Assembly (NCBI GenBank): GCA_009695265.1
Contig: SIBE01000006.1
Span: forward strand, 1-40,606
Reading direction: 5' to 3'
DNA from: Pedosphaera sp.
GTDB taxonomy: Bacteria > Verrucomicrobiota > Verrucomicrobiia > Limisphaerales > SIBE01
DNA: 40,606 bases
Shown piece after piece: positions 9,080 through 17,658 of this stretch. The notes under the pieces are model-generated. The model made no database searches, was not told the origin of the DNA, and saw only the letters and a list, made by a program, of their open reading frames with translations. Position 1 is the stretch's first letter; each line of letters starts with the position of its first letter. The position numbers and the translations under genes were made by a program.

Positions 9080-10099
9080 TCAAGTTCCTGGATTCCTCGC
9101 GGGTCCCGTGCTGGACCGCACAACCAAATCGGCCGGGAGTCGCTTGATGTCGGGATGCTCGCCCCGCAGCAAGCGCAGCATCGAATCCATCGCTGCGTGC
9201 CCCAGGCGGTATTTGGGCTGGCGAATGGTGGTCAACGGAACTCTGAAGAACTGACTGCTCATGATATTTCCAAATCCAACGATCGAGATGTCCTCCGGGA
9301 TTCTCAATCCTTGGCCGAGGAGAATGTTGGCCGCGCCCATCGCGATCAAATCATTGGCCGCTTGAATCGCAGTCGCCTCAGGAGATTCTTCTAGCATTTG
9401 GAGCGCGGCTTTGGCTCCATCTTCAATCGTTTCGCCAGCTTGAAAAATCAAACGCTCGTCAACCTCTAGCCCGGCCTCGCGGAGCGCTCGGCGATAACCG
9501 TCGTAACGTTCTTGAGCCCACGGCGCGGCTACCAGGCCGGTGAAGAATGCGATGCGTTTGTGGCCCAGACTGAGCAGGTGCTGAGTGGCAGCGTAACTGG
9601 CCGCCAGATCATCCGTCTCGACACTCACAAACTGATTACAGAAAGGGGCGCGATGGCCGAGAACAATGGTCGGCGTCCCGCAGCGATGTAGCTCCTGATA
9701 GATGTGAGATGTCGGGTTCATGCGATAAACCGGAGAGAGAAACAAACCATCGACGCGGCGGGAAAGGAGTCTCCGAATACAAGTTTCTTCGCGCTCAGTC
9801 CTATTCAAGGTGTGGACTAGGAGGATGTCATAACCGAGTTCATTCGCCTGCTCTTCAATGCCGAGCACTATGCGAGCAAAGATAGGGTTGGTTATCGATG
9901 AGATGACCAGCCCCAGCAGTTTTGTGGTTCGAGTCCTGAGGCCTTGCGCCACACAGTCCGGCATGTAGCCCATCTCCTCGGAAAGTCGTCGGATGCGGGA
10001 TTTCGTAGCGGCAGAAATATCCGGCGCATCTCGCAAGACCTTGGAAACGGTCATGACCGAGACTCCAGCGCGCAGCGCTATATCTTTTAGACGAACCAT
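9080..10099 (-). CDS. LacI-family transcriptional regulator
   Basis: N-terminal HTH MVRLKDIALRAGVSVMTVSKVLRDAPDIS and periplasmic-binding-like effector domain. Confidence 0.93.
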   Translation of the reverse strand: MVRLKDIALRAGVSVMTVSKVLRDAPDISAATKSRIRRLSEEMGYMPDCVAQGLRTRTTKLLGLVISSITNPIFARIVLGIEEQANELGYDILLVHTLNRTEREETCIRRLLSRRVDGLFLSPVYRMNPTSHIYQELHRCGTPTIVLGHRAPFCNQFVSVETDDLAASYAATQHLLSLGHKRIAFFTGLVAAPWAQERYDGYRRALREAGLEVDERLIFQAGETIEDGAKAALQMLEESPEATAIQAANDLIAMGAANILLGQGLRIPEDISIVGFGNIMSSQFFRVPLTTIRQPKYRLGHAAMDSMLRLLRGEHPDIKRLPADLVVRSSTGPARNPGT

Positions 10100-10193
10100 A
10101 AATCTGATTCAGAGCTGCCACCAACCCCGACGGCTAACCCCATCCGAATCGTCGTTTCTCGGTGATCGAAACTCAAGCTGCTGCTCTCGGGCT

Positions 10194-11102
10194 TCACGGT
10201 CGCCTGGCCATGATATTCGAGCCACTCCAGTTCAGCTTCCGTCTCAGCGTCTCGAAAAACGAAGTGCCATCCAGATGGATTAAGTGAACCGAGTGCGGGC
10301 TCCGTCGAACAGTGATGACATCGCCGGCGCTTAGCTTGCTTTCATTTTGGCCATCCGCGCTCAAATTAATTTCCAGCTTTTCGCTGATTACCCTGACTTC
10401 AATCGTCGAGCTTAGACTAACGATCACCGAGCGGTTGGAGAGCGTGTGCGGACAGATGGGGGTGAGAGTAAAGACTTCAGCATTGGGACATACCACCGCG
10501 CCGCCGGCAGCCAGTGAATACGCCGTGGAGCCGGTCGGCGTACTGACGATCAATCCATCGCCCCGATATCGAGTGAGGATGGCTCCATCGACGCTGACTT
10601 CGAGTTCGATCAAGCGCGAAACAATCCCTCGACTGAGGACGAAATCATTCAGAGCGCAGGAGTGGATAGTGCGGTCCTGAGCTTTGCCAGCAGCCTCGAT
10701 CAACGCGCGCGATTCAAAAACGAAGTCGCCGGTCCAAAGCTGTTTCAGCGCTTTCGGCAAGTCTGAGGAGGAGACATCGGTCAAGAAGCCGAGCGCTCCG
10801 AGATTAATGCCCAGGAGGGGAGTTCGTGAGCCGCCGATTTCTCGTGCCACCCGCAGCATCGTCCCGTCTCCGCCGAAAACGAGGATCAAGTCCACATGCC
10901 GGGTCAGAGAGGCGGCATCCGGGCAGGTGGGACCTTTCAATCCGCCCAAGTTCGCCGTTGCGGTATCGCACAAAACAATGCGGCCGCTCCGCTTGATCAA
11001 TTGGGAAGCTCGCTGAAGGATGGCGCGCGCGGCGTACTTGCTTGAGTTCGCCAAGAGGCCAACACGTTGGATTTCTTTACTCGGTTTTTTCAAGCAAAAC
11101 AA
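10194..11102 (-). CDS. nadK: NAD+ kinase
   Basis: LVFGGDGTMLRVARE, GINLGALGFLTDV, GDGLIVSTPTGSTAYSLAAGG. Confidence 0.94.
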   Translation of the reverse strand: MFCLKKPSKEIQRVGLLANSSKYAARAILQRASQLIKRSGRIVLCDTATANLGGLKGPTCPDAASLTRHVDLILVFGGDGTMLRVAREIGGSRTPLLGINLGALGFLTDVSSSDLPKALKQLWTGDFVFESRALIEAAGKAQDRTIHSCALNDFVLSRGIVSRLIELEVSVDGAILTRYRGDGLIVSTPTGSTAYSLAAGGAVVCPNAEVFTLTPICPHTLSNRSVIVSLSSTIEVRVISEKLEINLSADGQNESKLSAGDVITVRRSPHSVHLIHLDGTSFFETLRRKLNWSGSNIMARRP

Positions 11103-11820
11103 AAAATTCTTTGTTACCTGCCGGCCCTAGCAACGGCGACTCTGCGACACGGCGCCATTCCAAGCCCGGAAGGTCGCTCACGAATCGTTCCATCTGGTCC
11201 AACACCCGCGCGTGAATGACTGGATCGGTTATAACGCCTGCTCCCTTGTCGGCCTCGGCTTTGCCAGCTTCAAACTGCGGCTTGATCAAGGCCGACACCT
11301 TACCGAATGCCTTCAACAATGCAACGGTGGCCGGGAGAATTTTCCGCAATGAGATAAACGAGCAGTCAATCACCACCAGGTTGACCGGATAGAACGGCTG
11401 CGGAAAGGTTCTGGGAGTTACCTCGCGGGCATTCGTTTTCTCCATCACCACCACCCGAGGATCACACCGCAGCTTCCAAGCGAGCTGACCCTGGCCGACG
11501 TCCACGGCATAGACTTTCGATGCGCCGCGCTGCAACAAGCAATCTGTGAACCCGCCTGTCGAAGCTCCTAAATCCACGGCCGTCAGTCCATTGACATCCA
11601 GGCAAAATTCATCCAGGGCACGCTCCAGCTTGTAACCGCCGCGGCTGACATATTTCTCCGGCGCCACCACGGTGAGCTGGTCGGCTGCCTTGACGGAATC
11701 GCTCGGTTTGCGTGCCAACTGCTCGTTGATCTTGACCGAGCCAGCGAGAATAACTCGTTTGGCTTTTTCGCGACTCTCACAGAGGCCGCGCTCTACCAGC
11801 GCTTGATCGAGTCGAGACAT
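11077..11820 (-). CDS. tlyA: TlyA family rRNA 2'-O-methyltransferase (S4 + FtsJ-like)
   Basis: MSRLDQALVERGLCESREKAKRVILAG, AVDLGASTGGFTDCLLQRGASKVYAVDVG. Confidence 0.93.
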   Translation of the reverse strand: MSRLDQALVERGLCESREKAKRVILAGSVKINEQLARKPSDSVKAADQLTVVAPEKYVSRGGYKLERALDEFCLDVNGLTAVDLGASTGGFTDCLLQRGASKVYAVDVGQGQLAWKLRCDPRVVVMEKTNAREVTPRTFPQPFYPVNLVVIDCSFISLRKILPATVALLKAFGKVSALIKPQFEAGKAEADKGAGVITDPVIHARVLDQMERFVSDLPGLEWRRVAESPLLGPAGNKEFFVLLEKTE

Positions 11821-11872
11821 TTTGCAAGCCTCAATGGTTAGAACTCCAACTTCGGACCCAGCTTCACAGCAG

Positions 11873-12346
11873 TTAAGCTTTACCTTGAGCCATTCGCAGT
11901 TGCGTTTCGCGATAGACGTTCAGGAATAAATTGTTGTCGGCAACGATCTGCTGCAGGACTTGTGACAGTCTGCTGAGATCCCCCCGGTTGACCACCGCGT
12001 GGACGCTTTGATGAAAGGCTTGCATCGGGTTCAGAGTTTGAAAAGTGGCACCCAATAAAACAACCACTGCATGACGCCGTTGGCCCATCGGCATCGCTTT
12101 GATGGTTTGCAAGGTCAGATTCTCCGCGGGAAGTTTCGCGCTAAATAATTCGTCAACAAGAACCACTTGATATTGCACCTGGCTAAAGCGGCTTGCGAAC
12201 TCCTCATGACTGCTGATCACATGGATTTTGTAAGCCAATTCGCCGAGCACCAACTTGCATGCCGCCAACGAGTTGGGGTCCTCGACGGCCAGCAAGGCCG
12301 GCTTATCGGTAGGGCTCAGGAAATCAAGGTCCGGTGCCATAGTCAC
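11873..12346 (-). CDS. Degenerate receiver-like protein, coupled to upstream pilT paralog
   Basis: ALLAVEDPNSLAACKLVLGEL...QVVLVDELF...VVNRGDLSRLSQVLQQIV resembles a REC fold; 4-nt overlap with 12343-13551. Confidence 0.65.
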   Translation of the reverse strand: MTMAPDLDFLSPTDKPALLAVEDPNSLAACKLVLGELAYKIHVISSHEEFASRFSQVQYQVVLVDELFSAKLPAENLTLQTIKAMPMGQRRHAVVVLLGATFQTLNPMQAFHQSVHAVVNRGDLSRLSQVLQQIVADNNLFLNVYRETQLRMAQGKA

Positions 12347-13551
12347 TTTATTTTTAGGGTCGCGGGAATGGGAGTCGATTCAGCTTTCTTTCCCGATTCG
12401 TCAACTCTCTTCATCTGCAAATTAGTCATCGTCGTCGTTGATTCGCCACGTTTCTTCCTAATGTTATCAATGCCGCGGCTCACTGGGCCGCGCTTGGTGC
12501 AATAGAGCAGAGCGCTCTCTTCCGTGATAGCGCCTTGCTCATACGCGTCCATGCAAGCCTGGTCGAATGTCCGCCATCCAAAGGTGTAGTTGGCTTCGAC
12601 GATTTCATAGAAACTCTTCCCTTCGCTTTCCCCCATGATGATGCTGTCCTTGGTGCGAAGATTCGACCCCATCATTTCCAATAGCGCGACGCGCCCGCCG
12701 CCAACTTTTGGTGCCAGGCGCTGACTTATAATCCAACGCACCGTGTCGGCGAGGCGAAGGCGGATCTGCTCCTGCTCCTCTTGCTCGAACAAGCCTAGAA
12801 TACGATTAATGGTTTGGCCGGCATCAATTGTATGCAGCGTGCTTACCACCAAATGGCCCGTCTCGGCTGCGCTCAAGCCGATTTCGACTGTTTCGCGATC
12901 GCGCATCTCCCCCACCAGAATCACTTTCGGAGCCTGGCGCAGCGCCGCCCTCAAACCACTGGCGAACGTATTGAAATCGGTTCCCATCTCGCGCTGGTTG
13001 AACGTCGCTTTCTTTTGGGGATGAACAAACTCGACCGGATCTTCCAGAGTAATAATGTGAATCGATTTTGATTCGTTGATCTCGTTCAACAATGCCGCGA
13101 GCGTTGTTGACTTCCCGGAGCCCGTGGCACCCGTCACGAGGATCAAGCCGGTCTTTTCCTTGGCGACCTGGTGAAAAATATCCGGCAACTTCATTTCAGC
13201 AAGCGTCGGAATCTTCGTGTTCAGCTTGCGTAACACGACCGAGTAGTTACCGCGCTGGGAGAAGATATTGACTCGAAACCGTGCCTTCCCGGTAAGCATG
13301 TACGATGAGTCACAGGATCCTGTCCGAAGCAAATCCTCGGTCAATCGCCTGCTGCCCCCGATCAAATTCAAGGCCATCATTTCCGTCTGAAACGGCGTTA
13401 GCTTCTCGATCGGAGGTTCAAGCACCACAGGCACGAGCTGTCCCGAGGATTCCACTTGCAACGGTTTATCCACCGTGATGTTCAGGTCCGAAACATCTTT
13501 GTTGGAATCCAACATGGTTCCCAAAACGTGATCCAATTCGTTGCGGCGCAT
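12343..13551 (-). CDS. PilT/PilU-type twitching motility ATPase
   Basis: VTGATGSGKSTTLAALLNEIN, ITLEDPVEFVH, ALRQAPKVILVGEMRDRETVEIGLSAAETGHLVVSTLHT. Confidence 0.93.
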   Translation of the reverse strand: MRRNELDHVLGTMLDSNKDVSDLNITVDKPLQVESSGQLVPVVLEPPIEKLTPFQTEMMALNLIGGSRRLTEDLLRTGSCDSSYMLTGKARFRVNIFSQRGNYSVVLRKLNTKIPTLAEMKLPDIFHQVAKEKTGLILVTGATGSGKSTTLAALLNEINESKSIHIITLEDPVEFVHPQKKATFNQREMGTDFNTFASGLRAALRQAPKVILVGEMRDRETVEIGLSAAETGHLVVSTLHTIDAGQTINRILGLFEQEEQEQIRLRLADTVRWIISQRLAPKVGGGRVALLEMMGSNLRTKDSIIMGESEGKSFYEIVEANYTFGWRTFDQACMDAYEQGAITEESALLYCTKRGPVSRGIDNIRKKRGESTTTMTNLQMKRVDESGKKAESTPIPATLKIK

Positions 13552-13602
13552 AAGCGAAATAGCTAAAGGTTCGAGGTGGCGTGGTATCGACTGTCGCTTG
13601 AG

Positions 13603-14697
13603 TTAGGCTTCATCATCTTCTGGTGGGTGGGCGAGAAAGGGTCGAAACTTCTTTTTATCCAGACATTTGTCGTAAGCTTCTTCTGGAGAGATGCGTTTCA
13701 TGCGCACGTGCTCCATGATCGCATCGTCCAGCGGTTGGTTGCCCAGCTTCTTTCCCACTTGGATCATACCCGGGATCTGGTGGGTCTTCCCTTCGCGCAC
13801 AAGGTTCGCGATCGCGGTGGTGAACACCAGGATTTCCAGGGCAGCGACGCGCCCTTTCTTATCGATGCGTTTGAAGAGGTTTTGCGCGATGACGCCTCTC
13901 AAGGCTTCCGAAAGAGTTGCTCGAATCTTGTTTTGCTGCTCACCCGGGAAGACGTCGATGATACGATCCACCGTCTTGGCAGCGCTCGGCGTGTGCAAGG
14001 TTCCAAAAACCAGATGTCCTGTGCTTGCGGCGGTCAAGGCTAGCTCGATGGTTTCCAGATCGCGCAATTCCCCGACCATGATAATATCCGGGTCTTCGCG
14101 CAAAGCTCCGCGCAACGCCGAAGCAAAAGACTTCGTGTGGATGCCAACCTCCCGATGATTCACCAGAGAGTTTTTGCTTTCATGCACGAATTCAATAGGG
14201 TCCTCCACGGTTAAGATGTGGTCTTTGCGATTCTTGTTCGCGTAATCCACCATGGCCGCAAGCGTCGTTGATTTGCCGGAACCGGTTGGCCCGGTAACCA
14301 CCACCAAGCCTTTGTGCAACATCGAGAACTTTTTCAATACCGCCGGAAGCGGCGCATCGAATTTCTCGAAATCCTCGAAAGACAATACCTTGGAAGGAAT
14401 CTGGCGAAAGACGGCAGCACAGCCGTTCTTTTGGCTAAAAAAATTGGCGCGAAAGCGTGAGACATTGGGGATCTCGTAGCCGAAATCAACATCGCCAGTT
14501 TCTTCATAGACCTTTATTTTGTATTCTGGCGCGATTTCGTACAGCATTGCCTTCAAGCTGTCGCTTTCCAATGGCGGGTAATCGACCCTGTGCAATTCGC
14601 CGTTGATCCTAAGAATCGGCGGGTTGCCGGAAGACAAGTGCAAGTCCGAAGCTTTCTGTTCGAACATCAAATTGAAGAATGCGTCGATTTTAGCCAT
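13603..14697 (-). CDS. pilT: Type IV pilus retraction ATPase PilT
   Basis: VTGPTGSGKSTTLAAMVDYAN, LTVEDPIEFVHESKNSLVNHREVG, REDPDIIMVGELRDLETIELALTAASTGHLVFGTLHT. Confidence 0.94.
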   Translation of the reverse strand: MAKIDAFFNLMFEQKASDLHLSSGNPPILRINGELHRVDYPPLESDSLKAMLYEIAPEYKIKVYEETGDVDFGYEIPNVSRFRANFFSQKNGCAAVFRQIPSKVLSFEDFEKFDAPLPAVLKKFSMLHKGLVVVTGPTGSGKSTTLAAMVDYANKNRKDHILTVEDPIEFVHESKNSLVNHREVGIHTKSFASALRGALREDPDIIMVGELRDLETIELALTAASTGHLVFGTLHTPSAAKTVDRIIDVFPGEQQNKIRATLSEALRGVIAQNLFKRIDKKGRVAALEILVFTTAIANLVREGKTHQIPGMIQVGKKLGNQPLDDAIMEHVRMKRISPEEAYDKCLDKKKFRPFLAHPPEDDEA

Positions 14698-14756
14698 AGA
14701 TTTTCAGGTCAAGCTGCTGAGTCCATTTATCTGAATATGCCGGAAACTGCAAGCCA

Positions 14757-16043
14757 ATGAATGATTTGAGCGAGATAATCCGCTGTGAGATCGCTTGCGA
14801 GGGCTGCATCTCCTTTGCCCGGTTCATGGAACTGGCCCTGTATTGTCCACGCTGCGGTTATTATGAACGCGAGTCAGTTCCAGTCGGTCGAAAGGGCGAT
14901 TTCTACACCAGCGTCAGTGTCGGCAGCTTGTTTGGTGAGCTGCTGGCTTTTCAATTCGCAGAGTGGCTCGAACGCCTTAAGTTCCAACCCTTGGGGCATC
15001 GCGATGACGAGGACGATGTAGCCTCTCATCCTCGGGGGAGTCGGCGTGAGATGGCTCGCTTATCTCTCCCGCAGCCAAGCCGGAGTATCCTTCTTTCGGG
15101 TGCGGTTGAAGGACATGACGACTCCATCAAACAAAGCGCTTTTCCATCGAGTTCGAATATCGCGCTCCTTCGCTTTCAACTTGTCGAAGCAGGCGCTCAT
15201 GACGGCCGCTTGGCGCTGGATATCCTCAATTGGTTTCGTCGGTGCCGTCCCGATCTCTTCGAAACTCTCGATTATTGGATTATCGAACCTTCCGCGCGAC
15301 GACGCGAATGGCAGGAGAACACGCTGGGAGAGTTTGCGGGGCGAGTGCGGTGGCATGCATCTTGGGATTCCCTCTCTTCGCCCGCCGTGCGCGGAGTGAT
15401 CTTTGCGAACGAACTCCTTGACGCATTCCCAGTTCACCGCATTGGCTGGAATGCCACGGAGCAATCTTGGTTCGAATGGGGAGTCGCTTGGAAGTGCGAC
15501 CGCTTCGAGTGGGTAAGAATGACGAGCGCGCCAATCGGCTGTTCGACTCTATCCCAGGTTTTAGACTGGCCGCGCCTACCACCTGAACTCCTCGCGGTGC
15601 TGCCAGATGGCTTCACTACGGAATTGTCTCCGGGTGCCGGAGCTTGGTGGAATCAAGCAGCCGGGAATTTAACGCAAGGCAAACTGGTGACTTTGGACTA
15701 CGGCCTGACAGGCGAGAGCTTTTTCTCGCCCGAACGAGCGGGGGGAACCCTGCGTGCTTACCGGCAACACCGCGTCAGCTCCAATCTACTTGAGCACGTC
15801 GGCGAACAAGATCTGACCGCGCAAGTCAATTTCACGGCTCTTCAACTCAACGGAGAGCAAGCAGGATTGAGAACGGAAGCGTTGATTTCGCAAGCGGCGT
15901 TCTTAACCCGAACGGCTGAAAAAACCTGGCACCCGAACTCACGATGTGGGGAATGGTCTGCCGCCGAGAAACGACAATTCCAAACTCTCGTCCACCCGGA
16001 ACACCTTGGGCGAGCCTTCCGGGTATTGGTTCAGTCTCGGTAG
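14757..16043 (+). CDS. SAM-dependent methyltransferase, MidA/NDUFAF7 family, with internal insertion
   Basis: FMELALYCPRCGYYER, GRKGDFYTSVSVGSLFGELLAFQ, LVEAGAHDGRLALDIL, GVIFANELLDAFPVHRI. Confidence 0.88.
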   Translation: MNDLSEIIRCEIACEGCISFARFMELALYCPRCGYYERESVPVGRKGDFYTSVSVGSLFGELLAFQFAEWLERLKFQPLGHRDDEDDVASHPRGSRREMARLSLPQPSRSILLSGAVEGHDDSIKQSAFPSSSNIALLRFQLVEAGAHDGRLALDILNWFRRCRPDLFETLDYWIIEPSARRREWQENTLGEFAGRVRWHASWDSLSSPAVRGVIFANELLDAFPVHRIGWNATEQSWFEWGVAWKCDRFEWVRMTSAPIGCSTLSQVLDWPRLPPELLAVLPDGFTTELSPGAGAWWNQAAGNLTQGKLVTLDYGLTGESFFSPERAGGTLRAYRQHRVSSNLLEHVGEQDLTAQVNFTALQLNGEQAGLRTEALISQAAFLTRTAEKTWHPNSRCGEWSAAEKRQFQTLVHPEHLGRAFRVLVQSR

Positions 16044-16048
16044 AGATC

Positions 16049-16639
16049 TTATCGCGTCTCCGTCACCGGAGTGAGCGTGATTGCCCGCAAGTCCATCACC
16101 GCCTGCCCCGGCTTTTTGATCGGCTTCACGGAGACAGTGTAATTGCCGGGCTTGGCCAGCTTCACTTGTCCGATGGTGCGGTTGATGAAATTCGTGAAGG
16201 AGCCCGTGTCGGGCACAATGTCGCGCAGAGCCTGGTCGTCGATCGTCACAAGGTATTCACTGCCGCCACTCCCTTTGCCACAAGCCTGGGTCAGCTCGAC
16301 TTTGAATGTCCCTGGTTGGTTGATCTTAAAATCCCAACTCACCCAATCTTTGGCATCGGTCCAGTAACCGACAGTGTTCTTGTGCGGTTGAGGCTCGTAT
16401 CGGACGTTTTTGCCGTGAATGGCGACGTCCTTGGCCAGGAGTCGCACGGTGGCATCGGCAGCTTGCTCAATCCGTTTGTTCGCCTGACTTCCGGGTTCGG
16501 TTTTCGCTCCCGCATCCTGAGTTGATTTGGCTGAGACGCCTTTCTCATTTTCGCCGGGCTTACGCACGTCTTACGCTGGAAGATTCAAGGTCAGCAGCAC
16601 CAAGAGGCCTGCGATAAATTTTACGGATAGTTTTGTCAT
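16049..16639 (-). pseudogene. Secreted carbohydrate-binding-like protein interrupted by in-frame TAA after the signal peptide
   Basis: Minus-strand ATG at 16639 gives MTKLSVKFIAGLLVLLTLNLPA, then TAA (16571-16573), then in frame DVRKPGENEKGVSAK..., the 16049-16567 ORF. Confidence 0.7.
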
Positions 16640-16662
16640 AAAGTTTTTCGTTAACTTGTTTT

Positions 16663-17658
16663 CTAAATGTTGTTTCGCCTTTGCCTCAGTCTATCCAACC
16701 CGACCGCCAGGATGATGACGACACCAATAATAATCTCCTGCATGTAGGTCGGCCACCCCATTTGATTCGAGCCATTGCGCAGGACGGCCATTATGAGCGC
16801 GCCAATCATCGAGCCCAGAATGCTGCCGGCGCCACCGCTCAGACTCGCTCCGCCAATGACGACGGCCGCGATGATATCCAGTTCCAACCCTATGGCCGCC
16901 GTGGGATCGCCTTGTGTTAATCGAGAAAGCTGCATCAGGCCGGCCAAGCCGAAAAATGAGCCGGCAACGGCATAGATAATTAGTTTTTGCAGTCGAACGC
17001 GGATGCCGCACAATCGGGCTGTGCTTTCATTTGAGCCGATGGCGAAGATATAACGCCCAAAGATCGTTTGCCGCATCACGACCGCCATCAGCACAGCCAG
17101 TCCGATCGTGATCCACACGCCAGGCGGCAGCGGGAAAAGATGGATCGGATCCACCAACCCCATGATATTGTTGATGGGGGTTTCTGGAGGATTGACGGTT
17201 TGATTGCCTGCCAGCCATTTGGCCGTTCCGCGCGCGATCCCCATCATGCCCAGTGTCACGATGAACGGCATCATTCGAAATCCAGCGATAGCGATGCCAT
17301 TCACCAACCCGAGACACCCACCGGCTAGAACTGTCAGCACCACGGCGGCGCTCGGGGAATAGCCTTTCACCAGCAAAGTCGCGCTGGCGACGCTCGTTAG
17401 CGCCACCATCGACCCAGCACTGAGATCGATGCCGCCACTGACGATGATCATGGTCATACCGAGCGCGCTGGTGGCGACGATCACTGTCTGAATCAGGATG
17501 ATCTTGAAATTCGCCCCCGTCAGGAAGTAAGGCCGCACCTCGTTGCTCAGCGAGAACAGTCCGATAACAAAAGCCAAGCCGAGAAAAGGTCCAAGAACGT
17601 TCAATAGAGTTCTGATCTTCGTCGTTCGGTCGGGTGAATCCGCGGATCGATTTTTCAT
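16663..17658 (-). CDS. rbsC: Sugar ABC transporter permease (RbsC family)
   Basis: MTMIIVSGGIDLSAGSMVAL, GLVNGIAIAGFRMMPFIVTLGMMGIARG, GGASLSGGAGSILGSMIGALIM; start overlaps upstream stop by 4 nt. Confidence 0.92.
   Translation of the reverse strand: MKNRSADSPDRTTKIRTLLNVLGPFLGLAFVIGLFSLSNEVRPYFLTGANFKIILIQTVIVATSALGMTMIIVSGGIDLSAGSMVALTSVASATLLVKGYSPSAAVVLTVLAGGCLGLVNGIAIAGFRMMPFIVTLGMMGIARGTAKWLAGNQTVNPPETPINNIMGLVDPIHLFPLPPGVWITIGLAVLMAVVMRQTIFGRYIFAIGSNESTARLCGIRVRLQKLIIYAVAGSFFGLAGLMQLSRLTQGDPTAAIGLELDIIAAVVIGGASLSGGAGSILGSMIGALIMAVLRNGSNQMGWPTYMQEIIIGVVIILAVGLDRLRQRRNNI

Noticed and set aside
16571-16573. Recoding of TAA as selenocysteine/pyrrolysine
   Set aside because: Sec uses TGA and Pyl uses TAG; TAA has no such known bacterial recoding. 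Nonsense mutation or error is simpler.
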